A stretch of 23,702 nt of DNA from Tubiluchus corallicola (GCA_030141605.1 JAQGDQ010001438.1:17501-41202); one strand, 5' to 3'. Numbered from the stretch's first letter, positions 8,086 to 16,839 are shown. The notes: generated by a model from the sequence alone, not told the origin. Program-made: numbers and translations.

Positions 8086-11000
8086 GTATGCTTTTTTGTT
8101 CTGCACAGTGGTACATAACTTTTTAGTAGGTGGTAGTAATAAGCAGTACTGAACAATTTATATTACATTGTAAAATTGCAGAAACACGGGGTGGATGTTT
8201 GTTTACCGATCTTTGGCGACCTCCTGACTGTACTCATAACGTCACTCGCCTCGCGTCGAAAACGCATACTCACAACGAAAAGTGAAGGTTCTTCAAATTT
8301 AATACCGCTAACACCAAAGTGATAAAAAATCAAAAGAAGCAAGTTTTACAGTAAATTTGTGATGTAATAAATTGAATATTGGTAATGAGAGTAGGATTTT
8401 AAGTTGTAAAAGCTTATATTATAATGTTGTATATTAATATTCTACGTATATTATAGTATAGTATATTAAATTGATTTTAATTATTTTATAATGAAATTAT
8501 TACACTTTATCTTTATGAATTCAGCAGGCCGTCTGTTCCTGCAAGGGTGCCAGCCAGACAGCCAGCACCGGCTCCGCCTGCTCAGATGCAACCAACCACT
8601 AGGCAACCGGGACTCATGGCCCAGATGGCATCCACTGCTGTCGGCGTCGGTGTGGGTTCTGCTATCGGACACACGATAGGTAAACAGTGAAGCATAAAAG
8701 TATCGCTCGGTTTTATATGGTATTAAGTATAGATTAGTGTAAGTCATTTTGCTGTTGTTGGAGTATATAATTGAGTACTGCTGCATTCAGTGATACGTTT
8801 TCTCTACACACAATCTGACAAAGCTTACCACTTGTGCTGATGCTAGTCACATGCGTTTCAAATGGACAGTTACTGTGGCATTTTTCTTTCCACTGAGGGC
8901 CACAAGGAAGCTTTCTGATTTTGGAGTCTGTGTATGCAGTTGGGACCACTATGCAAAATGATATCATTACAAGATAGCTGATCATGCCACACAAAAGGTC
9001 ATTAAAGTACAATAAATAAAAACCATTTACAGTTGACCATGTAGACAAATCGTTTTCAGTACGCTGAATTAGAGATCTACCTTGAGCTGGTTTTAAAGTA
9101 AATTTTTGTCGAATTTTATTATTATAAATTGTTTGGTTTACAGTCATTGAATTTTTCTACATATTGACTTCTTTTATTCGGATTATAACCAGAGAGGTTA
9201 GCTAAATAAGCCTAAAAGTTTCAACAATTAATGATGATCGTGAAAAGGTCAAAGGTTAAGTCTACCAGACAACACATTTGTGTACACTTGACAACGCCTC
9301 ACAGTCCATGCTGTTGTAATAGTAGCAGTTTTAACGGCTAGCTAGAACTTTACCTAGTTCATTTTTAACGGCTAGCTTGAATCTTACCTAGTTTATTTTC
9401 TCTTGTTCCCAAGCAAGATCCTGCCAATAAATCACTCTATGCACAGACAAATGCATAATTAAGTAAAGTCCACATAAAGCGCCTGAACTTACCAAACTGT
9501 TGCAACAGATGGCTTTCCTTTGCACACATGTCACGTGATGGTTGTAGTGAATACACGTTGCTGTGGTATACTTCATTTTTGACCTATAGCAGCTGCGCAC
9601 AACGAAACTATAAAAAGGCTTATTCTAATCAAATATTCGGATATACGCGGATAATGAAAAATAGTAACTGTTTGCAAACTTTATTTAGTCTGTCATCTTA
9701 AGTGACCGTAGCTTATAAACTTTAGGAACCATGAAACAAAATCTGAAGAGAGAATAAATTAATAACTCAACGAGAAAGATAAATAATATAGATAATAATT
9801 TTTATGTTCTTGTTGTTACAACTATTGTCGGATTTTTTTATTCATATATCATATCATATAATATTGATGCACGTTATATATATATTATATTATAAATATG
9901 TTACACATATGTATTGATACGTGTATCAGTCGTGCTGATGGCAAACGTTCTTTTGCTGCTCACCATAATGAATCAGTTTCAAAACTAGAGTTGTAAATCA
10001 TTCTACATACAGACTAATGCATAATTAAGTAAAGTCTATTGCTTTTAAGTTTTTAAATTGTGCTATAATTTTGAAGTTATATTTTAAATTTGGTGTATGA
10101 AAGTTTTAGTGATGCACCGAATCACTTGCACCAGATCTGCATCATGGCGACTGAACTGGGGTACCATCTGCCGGATTTTGTACATTTTTGCTGCAGTTTA
10201 CTAATTCTTATCGATACATGTATTTATTTTTCTGCAGTTTGTTCGGCAGTTTGATTATTTTTCTGCAGTTTGTTCGGCAGTGTGCCTATCAAACTGAGCG
10301 AAATTGCTCACACACTCAGTAAAGCTTTCTTTTATAAGTGCTCAGAGTTGTAAATTATTAACTTGATTTTGGAAAACTTTGAGTATTGTTACGATTCCGG
10401 TTTTCCCTCGGATGTGTCCTCTTTTTCACACTAAAAATCATCGTCGGGGTTGGTTTTTCATAAGTCTAGATATGTCCGGAATTTACCTGATTTTCCTGAA
10501 AAAATCATTTCTGTCTTCCCACATGAGCTCAAAAGACGTCAGTAGGGAGGGAGGAAAATTTTGTTTTCAAAAAAAAACTTTTTTAAAAGCTTTGTGAATG
10601 TTTAAAGCTCCATTGAGGTCATTTTGTGTGAAATCCATCCATGTGAACGATCCATGTATTTGTAATTCAATTCAGTGAGTTTGGCAGTTATGGGAAATCT
10701 TTAGGTGCACTTTGAATGATTGCTTGCTGCACCCTACTATGTGAAGATATACCATATTACCGCATGCAAATGGAAGAAAGTGTGCGTAAGATTTTTATTA
10801 AGCACAAATGAAGCCCAGAACCACCTCTGAGTTTTCTTGGTAATATTTTGTTTATTTATTTTCCGCTGTTGCAGGTAGAAGACAAAAAGTCAAAGTCATC
10901 TAATTTATTCCTGTGTTTAGGGCATGCAATAACTGGTGGCGCGGGTCGTTCGGAAGAGGTCGCTCCTGCAGCTGCAGACCAGGGTGCCATGGCAACCGAC

Positions 11001-12243
11001 GCGCAGCCTTCGCAACAGTATCAGCCGTGCTCTTATGAGCTAAGACAATTTCTGGAATGTACGCAAACGCAAAGTGACCTGACACTGTGCACCGGATTCA
11101 ACGAAGCTTTAAAACAATGCAAGATGTACCATGGTAAGTTACAGCATCTGTAGTGAACACTTCATACATCTATAATTTTCCTCAGACTGTACATGTACTG
11201 TACTGTATATGAATATCTTTAAGAGAGCAGGTCATTTGGGTGCAGTGTAGTCCTGTGCCCAATTGTCCAGTACAAAAATGTCACATACCCAAGTGTCCCG
11301 TGCCCAAATGTCCAGTGCCCAACTGTCACATACTCAAGTGTCCCGTACCCAAATGTCACATACCTAAGTGTCCCGTGCCCAAATGTCCAGTGCCCAACTG
11401 TCACATACCTAAATGTCCCGTGCCCAAATGTCACATACCTAAATGTCCCGTGCCCAACTGTCACATACTCAAGTGTCCCATGCCCAACTGTCACATACCT
11501 AAATATCCCGTGCCCAAATGTCATATACCTAAGTGTCCCATGCCCAACTGTCACATACCTAAGTGTCCCGTGCCCAAATGTCACATACTCAAGTGTCCCA
11601 TGCCCAACTGTCACATACCTAAGTGTCCCATGCCCAACTGTCACATACCCAAGTGTCCCATGCCCAAATGTCCAGTGCCCAACTGTCACATACTCAAGTG
11701 TCCCATGCCCAACTGTCACATACCTAAATGTCCCGTGCCCAACTGTCACATACCTAAGTGTCCCGTGCCCAAATGTCCAGTGCCCAACTATTACACACCT
11801 AAGTGTTCTGTGCCCAAATGTCCAGTGCCCAACTGTTACACACCTAAGTGTTCCGTGCCCAAATGTCCAGTGCCCAACTGTCACATACCTAAGTGTTCCA
11901 TGCCCAAATGTCACATACTCATGTGTCCTATGCCCAAATGTCCAGTGCCCAACTGTCACATACCCAAGTGTCCCACGCCCAAAATATATCCCCTGTCTAA
12001 ATGTCATGTGCCTATCTTTAAAAACTTGTGTCATGATTCTTTTTCTCATTATTAATCTGTCTTCTTCATATTATTTTGGTTGTCCATTAGCTTTTCTAAC
12101 ACTCATTTATTTAAAATTAAAGCTGCTTTAAAGTTTTGGATGCCTATTATGCTGTATGTTAAAAGACTGTGATTTCAAAACATTCTTGCTTTAGCCACAT
12201 TCTTACTACATCGGTTTCATTTTTCTTCCTAGGAATTCAGTAA
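8051..12243 (+). CDS. CHCHD2: CHCHD2/CHCHD10-type mitochondrial twin CX9C protein (4 exons)
   Basis: Join 8051-8085, 8528-8679, 10921-11133 and 12233-12243, giving 136 residues (human CHCHD2 has 151, CHCHD10 142). Proteins of this family sit in the mitochondrial intermembrane space, associate with MICOS and respiratory-chain regulation, and CHCHD2 can also act in the nucleus. The order of parts matches the family: a basic N-terminus [11 protein letters not shown], a Pro/Ala-rich stretch (13-39), QPGLMAQMA (38-46), a Gly-rich hydrophobic helix with [14 protein letters not shown] (56-69), an Ala/Gln linker, then [11 protein letters not shown] (99-109) and [11 protein letters not shown] (119-129). 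Both Cys pairs have exactly nine intervening residues, as needed for Mia40-dependent oxidation. The tail MYHGIQ resembles CHCHD10 (YYHG). All junctions are GT-AG and in phase. The sequence is ancestral-like, so the choice between CHCHD2 and CHCHD10 is not firm. Confidence 0.93.
8086..8527 (+). other. CHCHD2/10 intron 1
   Basis: A 442-bp intron that is AT-rich apart from a GC-richer patch at about 8185-8285 with no recognised content. It ends in a tandem TCAGCAG acceptor. Confidence 0.8.
8528..8679 (+). CDS. CHCHD2: CHCHD2/10 coding exon 2
   Basis: Encodes the Pro/Ala-rich region and the start of the Gly-rich helix, ending GSAIGHTI plus one base. The donor is ATAG|GTAAAC. The acceptor is a NAGNAG pair: using the first AG would start the exon at 8525 and add one Ser. 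Confidence 0.9.
9329..9396 (+). repeat. 34-bp tandem duplication
   Basis: Two copies of TTTTAACGGCTAGCT.GAA followed by CTTACCTAGTT, differing at a few positions. Confidence 0.8.
9428..9470 (+). repeat. dispersed direct repeat, copy 1
   Basis: About 42 bp ending AATGCATAATTAAGTAAAGT. A close copy lies at 9995-10036 in the same intron. Confidence 0.7.
9995..10036 (+). repeat. dispersed direct repeat, copy 2
   Basis: Shares AATCA.TCTA, ACAGAC and then an exact 20-bp end with the copy 567 bp upstream. Confidence 0.7.
10225..10285 (+). repeat. 31-bp tandem duplication
   Basis: TTTTTCTGCAGTTTGTTCGG followed by CAGT occurs twice with a 31-bp offset, with almost no divergence, so the duplication is recent. 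Confidence 0.85.
10921..11133 (+). CDS. CHCHD2: CHCHD2/10 coding exon 3 (CHCH domain)
   Basis: Completes the Gly codon, then encodes HAITGG, the Ala/Gln linker and the whole twin CX9C domain up to MYH plus one base. The acceptor is CCTGTGTTTAG and the donor is CATG|GTAAGT, a near-perfect consensus. Confidence 0.93.
11134..12232 (+). other. CHCHD2/10 intron 3
   Basis: A 1099-bp intron, two thirds of it a 15-bp minisatellite. It ends in a strong pyrimidine tract, TTTTTCTTCCTAG. Reading straight through the donor gives KLQHL and TAG at 11151-11153. Confidence 0.85.
11264..11983 (+). repeat. 15-bp minisatellite, 48 units in exact phase
   Basis: Exactly 720 bp made of 15-bp units with consensus TGTC[AC]C[AG]T[AG]CC[CT]AA[ACG]. 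Three main variants alternate: TGTCACATACCTAAG, TGTCCCGTGCCCAAA and TGTCCAGTGCCCAAC, giving irregular 30- and 45-bp higher-order patterns. There is not one frame-changing indel. Because 15 is a multiple of 3 and no unit contains a stop, both strands stay open over the array: Cys-Pro/His-Val/Ile/Met-Pro-Lys/Asn pentapeptides on the + strand and GH.T-type repeats on the - strand. The + frame has no ATG before the repeats. The position inside an intron of a conserved gene argues for a non-coding array. Confidence 0.95.
12233..12243 (+). CDS. CHCHD2: CHCHD2/10 coding exon 4 (last four codons)
   Basis: Acceptor TTCTTCCTAG|GAATTCAGTAA. Completes Gly, then Ile, Gln and TAA. The exon continues as 3' UTR. 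The tail is short, as in CHCHD10 and CHCHD2 homologues. Confidence 0.8.
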
Positions 12244-12912
12244 AAGTTTGTTCAATCGTATGACGGAAAACATGGCTTCTGACTAACAGTCTGCAATAGG
12301 TGCTGCCATCTGTGATCCTGCTGCAATCATTTATACTAAATTAGGATGCATGTGTTCGAAAATTGGCCAAAGATTGTTTTAGTAAAGCGTGTTGGTGTCA
12401 CACGTGTGAACTGTAGACTGATTCGTGTAGAAATTGTTAGTTTTCGATTTTAGTGTGTGTAAAAAATTTACTTATCAGTTTTGAAATTGACAATTAACAC
12501 TTGGAAAAACTGTAGTTAACGTTAGTACTAAAAAGTTGCTTTCAAATTGTTTACTATTAAGCTACTAAAACAGCATTAATGACTAAGTAATCCTACATAT
12601 TATTAAGGTTTTATGTCATCACTACATTTGCTTTTCTTTTAAATGCTTTATTCAACTTTACTAATGATGTGAACACGATGGGCTTTCACAGAATTGCTTG
12701 TGTGGTATAAGATTTTCTGAAAATACATTGTTTATTATCAGTATTTTAATTCTTGTTTGTTAAATCTTTGCATAGTATCAATACAAAATACTGTCCTACA
12801 CTTTAAACTGTATCACAGCTTGTTCTATTACATTAAATTATTTTTATTTTTGTGGATGCCCGAGTACTGCTATGTGGATTACGGTGTGAATCTCTTACGA
12901 TTTGACATCGTA
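12244..12912 (+). other. probable 3' UTR and 3' flank of CHCHD2/10
   Basis: AT-rich, with no reading frame. No AATAAA is seen. AATACA-type variants near 12722 and 12780 could act as poly(A) signals, but this is not decisive. Confidence 0.4.
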
Positions 12913-12970
12913 CTGTAACACCTTTATGGCTAGCCTGCTAGGGACCTAGAAAAAAGTACTCTATAACCTA
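12913..12970 (+). repeat. dispersed repeat, left part of interrupted copy
   Basis: TAACACCTTTATGGCTAGCC and onward through GAAAAAAGTACTCTATAACC, matching 5266-5319. The match breaks at the TA where the MITE begins and resumes at 13436. Confidence 0.72.
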
Positions 12971-13435
12971 CAGTCAACCGCTGGTATAAGGTACTCGCTT
13001 ATAAGGGACCACCAATGCCGGTCCCGATTTTTCGTAACGTTTTTCCTTATAAAAATCTTCGTACATAAGGTACTCGGATATAAGGGACTTTCGGTTATAA
13101 GGGACGATATCTTCACGTAAAATTAGGTAAATCCCAGGTAAATTAAATCTCATATAAGGGACCATATCATCAAATATTTTTTACGTCATAAAAACCCTAT
13201 GCCAAGACCCGCACGGGTCCTCGTATGTGAAATATACATCTCAATTTACAATTCGTCATCAAGTTCTTCAGTTGCTGAATGATGTTCTCAAGCACATTTC
13301 TAGTGCCGACTGAATCAGCATCGAGCATCAAAACTTGTGAAACTTGGTTTGAGTCAACTTCGGCTCTAAGGAACATTGGATATAAGGGACGATTTCTTCC
13401 GGTCCGGAGTTGTCCCTTATATCCGAGGTTCACTG
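12971..13435 (+). mobile_element. pogo-like MITE with TA target duplication
   Basis: A 465-bp element with inverted ends: left CAGTCAACCGCTGGTATAAG, right read inward CAGTGAACCTCGGATATAAG. It is flanked by TA on both sides (12969-12970 and 13436-13437). The CAGT.AACC ends and TA duplication fit the pogo/Tigger branch of the Tc1/mariner superfamily. Inside, TATAAGGGAC recurs several times near both ends. The - strand over about 13380-13250 has an open frame (LRAEVDSNQVSQVLM, ENIIQQLKNLMT) that might be the last piece of a pogo transposase, but that is a guess. There is no complete transposase, so it is non-autonomous. Confidence 0.82.
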
Positions 13436-13475
13436 TAGTTCCTCTATAAGCACAGGTGGTTAATAATATGACTAC
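13436..13475 (+). repeat. dispersed repeat, right part of interrupted copy
   Basis: TCTATAAGCACAGGTGG and TAATAATAT align with TCTGTAAGCATATGCAG and TAATCATAT at 5327-5351. The spacing fits excision of the MITE plus one TA. Confidence 0.6.
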
Positions 13476-13570
13476 TAGATAGACAAGCATGTAATAATAA
13501 ATGTGCGAAATGATGTGCAATGTGTGGCTTCATGGAGCACGTAAAGTGTTTTTAGAAGATGCTGTCAAGT

Positions 13571-14048
13571 ATGAGGTCATGATTATGATGTTTCCATGAG
13601 GTCATGCATATGAGTAGATTATGAGCTCACGATCTTGACTGCCATATGATCTCATGCTTACGAGCCCAATATGACGTCACTATGTTCTCATTTTCATGAC
13701 CTCATGCTTTTGAGCCCAATATGACGTCACTATGTTCTCATTTTCATGACCTCATGCTTTTGAGCCAAATATGACGTCACTATGTTCTCATTTTCATGAC
13801 CTCATGCTTTTGAGCCAAATGTGACGTCACCATGTTCTCATTTTCATGACCTCATGCTTACGAGCCCAATATGACGGTCACTATGTGCTCATTTTCATGA
13901 CCTCATGCTTTTGAGCCAAATGTGACGTCACCATGTTGTCATTCATGACCTCATGCTTTTGAGCCACATATGACGTCACTGTGTTCTCATTTTCATGACC
14001 TCATGCTTTTGAGCCAAATCTGAGCATTTTATGACCTCATATTGAGCT
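13571..14048 (+). repeat. 50-bp minisatellite carrying CRE (TGACGTCA) sites
   Basis: About nine units of 50 bp (47-51). The core reads ATGACGTCAC, TATGTTCTCATTTTCATGAC, CTCATGCTTTTGAGCC. The first and last units are diverged. The perfect palindrome TGACGTCA occurs at 13672, 13722, 13772, 13822, 13923 and 13971, with a one-base insertion in the unit at 13872. TGACGTCA is the textbook cAMP response element bound by CREB/ATF. Each unit also contains ATGAGGTCA-type words (AGGTCA on the opposite strand). Whether it regulates anything is unknown. It lies between the 3' ends of the two genes. Confidence 0.93.
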
Positions 14049-15214
14049 CATGTCTTGACTGGGAACTACTTTGCAGTATATTCAAATTCAATGATATGCA
14101 TTTTATGTGACTTGAGTAAACTGAAAATTCATGAACGTTTCATATTAAAATGCGTGTAGACATTGACACAATCAGCAAAGTTAATGAGATTAAGAAAGCC
14201 GGTCTGTTTTGTCTGTCTCCTGTATAAAAAGTTTTTGCAGCAAAGTAACTGCAGTAGTAGTATTCATCACTCGACGATCTCACATCTCAGAAGTGAGTTT
14301 ATTTATTACCATTTTCTATAATAAGTAAGTGATTTGCTAGCGTCCAGAAATTCAACAGCTATGTGCCAACCCGCTCTTTGCATCAATCTCATACAACGGT
14401 TAATTTTATTTTATTTATTAGGGTAACCATAGATACAATAAAAGTTAAATGCTTAAAACAATAAAATATGAACAATAATAAACAAGACAGGTTGAAATAC
14501 TCCCCGTAGTTTTAGAACCTGGCTACGCCCCTGTGACTATAGAAAAAGTTAAGAACCCTATTAACTCTACTGAGTTGATTAATGAGCAGTAAAACTCATT
14601 TACAGGGATTTCTATTCTAATTCACGTTCGCGTCTGATTTAAACCATTGTATAACCGGTTGGCAATAGCAAAAATTTCGATAATGAAATCTGCACGCACG
14701 TGTGGCAGTACGGTACGGTACGTAAAAAACACCGTACTTCGTACCTCTACAAGGTGAAATTGTACTGCAAAATTGTTCTTCGTGTCTGCAAAATTGAATC
14801 GCGCCGTGTTAGTACGATAAAATTTCCGTACCAAGTGCATGTAGGATCTATTATAAGAGGTGTAAAAATGAATTGTAGACTCGATTAATTGATAAATTTC
14901 ATGCTATTTATGTATTATTTCAATTAAGTTTGTAATGAATTCAATTCTATAATTAAACCTGCGTGTTGCAAAGCTGACCTTACAGTGCCATGCAAACTTT
15001 CATAACTTAAAATGAATATATATGTTTAACCATTTTTTTCAAATATTTAGCGACTTCGTGCGTTATCAGTGTCATCATTCATTTGAATGTTTTAGTCCCC
15101 CACACATTAATTAGTCTGGCTAAAAAATCAACAAGATTAGAATTAGCCCAAAGTGTTTTAAAAGACTTCCGCAGAACAATGAAAAACTTTCACAAAATGC
15201 CGTTATAACTCTAG
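14049..15214. other. intergenic DNA with one repeat fragment
   Basis: Mostly AT-rich and without genes. It contains a probable repeat fragment at 14399-14533 and a small GTAC-rich patch, AGTACGGTACGGTACG, near 14707. Small open frames here are unremarkable. Confidence 0.45.
14399..14533 (-). mobile_element. possible retroelement 3' fragment with AATAAA tail
   Basis: Read on the - strand it starts CAGGGGCGTAGCCAGGTTCT and ends CCCTAATAAATAAAATAAAA, an AATAAA-type tail like that of the LINE remnant at 17276. The starting word is shared with 1075-1097. It could be a short SINE- or LINE-derived piece, or two unrelated repeats. Confidence 0.4.
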
Positions 15215-15925
15215 TTGTAGCTGTAAACAAGAGCCATAACTGTTCATAAAACCAATAGCTCTAAATAAAAGCCATAGCTGTAAATAAAGTCATAGCTGTT
15301 TATAAAAGCCATAGTTGTTTACAAAACCAATAGCTCTAAATAAAAGCCATAGCTGTAAAGAAAAGCCATAGCTGTAAATAAAGACATAGCTGTTTATAAA
15401 AGCCATAGCTGTAAACAAAATCCTTAGCTGTAAATAAAGCCATAGCAGTTTATAAAAGTCATGGCTGTAAATAAAGCCAGTGCTGCGAAGAATAGCCATA
15501 GTTGCAAATAAATGTGAAAACTGTAAATAAAATCTATATCTGTAAACAAAAACATAGATGTAAATAAAAGCCATAGCTTTAAACAAAAGCTATGACTGTA
15601 AGGAAGACTACTACTATGGCTGTCATTAAAAGCCATAGCTGTAAACAAAACCATTACAATAAACAAAATCTATAGCTGCATAAAAAGTCATAACTGCAAA
15701 TAAAGCCATAGTTGTAAAAAAACCACGATTGTAAATAAAAGCCATAGCTGTAAACAAAAGTTATACCTGCAAGCAAAAGCTGCCAACAAAAGTCATAGTT
15801 GCAAACGAAAGCCATGGCTGTAAATAAAAATCATAACTATAAACAACAGCCACAGTGTAAACAAAAGCCACAGGTGTAAATAAATCCATTGTTGCAAAGA
15901 ACGGTCATAGATGTAAAAGATTATG
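15215..15925 (+). repeat. about 19-bp degenerate tandem array
   Basis: Roughly 35 diverged units of about 18-20 bp with core AAAGCCATAGCTGTAAATA. Common variants are GTCATAGCTGT, TTATAAAAGCC and GTAAACAAAA. Unit lengths vary, so reading frames in it are accidental. The array stops at the TTA-rich start of the next element and two further units occur at 16111-16132. Confidence 0.9.
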
Positions 15926-15931
15926 TCATAG

Positions 15932-16107
15932 ATTATTATTATTATTACTGTGTTTTATTGTGTATTGTGTTGACGATTGTACCCCATGTGCAGGGTTTTG
16001 TCTGTGTAGTTTTTTCTTTATTGTAACGTACTGCATTGTTTATGTAATATTTTATAACATGTAATTGCAATTGTATGGCTTGTAAATCGTCAATAAATAA
16101 ATATACT
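15932..16107 (+). mobile_element. probable LINE 3'-end insertion inside the 19-bp array
   Basis: A block of about 175 bp without the array unit starts with (TTA)n and ends TCGTCAATAAATAAATA, a terminal repeat like those of CR1-group LINE tails. Array units flank it on both sides, so it arrived after the array formed. There is no coding sequence and no clear target duplication. Confidence 0.45.
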
Positions 16108-16110
16108 CGT

Positions 16111-16132
16111 TGTAAAAGTCATATCTGTAAAC
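16111..16132 (+). repeat. 19-bp array, resumed units
   Basis: TGTAAAAGTCATATCTGTAA followed by AC matches the array core after the inserted block. Confidence 0.6.
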
Positions 16133-16354
16133 GTACCAGGTCGATAGCTCCTTTAACATTGCTTTAAAGGATCAGCTACATTTGTACTCTACACCAGATG
16201 GCCAAAATGGCCACCTGACGCTTACAGCTAGACTACTAATTCAAAAGATCTAGAAGGATGGACAAATTAACTGCTCGTTGGACATCAGAGGAAAATCCTG
16301 CCGGTTTTTACTGCCATTTTACTAAATGCGTTCAGAGAAAATCCAGCAATAACC
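16133..16354 (-). other. 3' flank / 3' UTR of the glycosyltransferase gene
   Basis: Directly downstream of the - strand stop. It contains the self-complementary word TGGCCAAAATGGCCA at 16199-16213 and no clear poly(A) signal. Confidence 0.35.
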
Positions 16355-16839
16355 CTAACCTTTCTGCCAACCCAGCCATATGTCAGGTTTTGATCGAAAC
16401 GTTGCATTTTCGCAAGGTTGCACCTGCCACTTATTGTCCACCACAAAAGGACGTTCCCTTGCCCAACTGCACCTATCAGTTTTCAAAGATGGAACAGTGT
16501 AATTGTGTACAGTCAGATTCCTCCTGGTTCTCCAAACTTTCATCATGTCCAATGTCAAAATCCACTTGTGGATACTAACATACTTGCTGCATAGCTCTGC
16601 GTAGGTTCCTATGCTCTCTTGTGTAACAGAGAAAGCCACGTCACCTAGATAGTGGCGCGAATTATCAGCAAAGAACTTGATTTTTTGACGGGTATTTTCC
16701 TCCCAAGTACTCAGCCACCATCCCAGGGCAACTCCTCCATAGTCAGTACACAATAATTCCCTCTTTTTGTGCAAATTTAAGATAACCTTCACCAAATCTT
16801 CACTGAGAACGAAAAAGTGCTCGTCCATGTAAACGCCCC
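16355..16839 (-). CDS. GT31 gene exon 3 (C-terminal)
   Basis: Acceptor GTTTTTTCTTTCAACAG, then GG completing a Gly codon and GVYMDEHFFVLSEDLV. It encodes residues 183-342 and a stop at 16355-16357. The + strand open frame covering 16258-16578 is its shadow. Confidence 0.78.

Larger units (their letters stand above)
8680..10920 (+). other. CHCHD2/10 intron 2
   Basis: A 2241-bp intron, ending in a good pyrimidine tract before TTTAG. It holds a 34-bp two-copy tandem repeat at 9329-9396, a dispersed direct repeat (9428-9470 and 9995-10036), a 31-bp two-copy repeat at 10225-10285 and a TIR-like word at 10107-10120. Open frames here, including a 137-codon one at 8734-9147 on the - strand, show no known domain. 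Confidence 0.75.

Noticed and set aside
8734-9147. A 137-codon open frame on the - strand inside CHCHD2/10 intron 2, with one hydrophobic stretch.
   Set aside because: No recognised domain, AT-rich composition like the rest of the intron, and no splice or promoter context. Its length is only slightly above what chance gives here.
10379-10600. A GC-richer open frame in CHCHD2/10 intron 2.
   Set aside because: It looks like an old repeat, but no known protein or paired ends could be recognised.
10848-11153. A single-exon 101-codon frame reading through intron sequence into the CHCH domain.
   Set aside because: The first part has no similarity to the family, while splicing at 10921 gives the conserved HAITGG join. 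The frame is exon 3 with intronic ends.
11240-12055. Cys/Pro pentapeptide open frame over the 15-bp array as a protein-coding gene.
   Set aside because: It is within an intron, lacks an ATG before the repeats and is explained by a stop-free unit of 3n length. Kept as a repeat and as a finding, not as a CDS.
16258-16578. A 106-codon + strand frame.
   Set aside because: It is antisense to the well-supported C-terminal exon of the glycosyltransferase.
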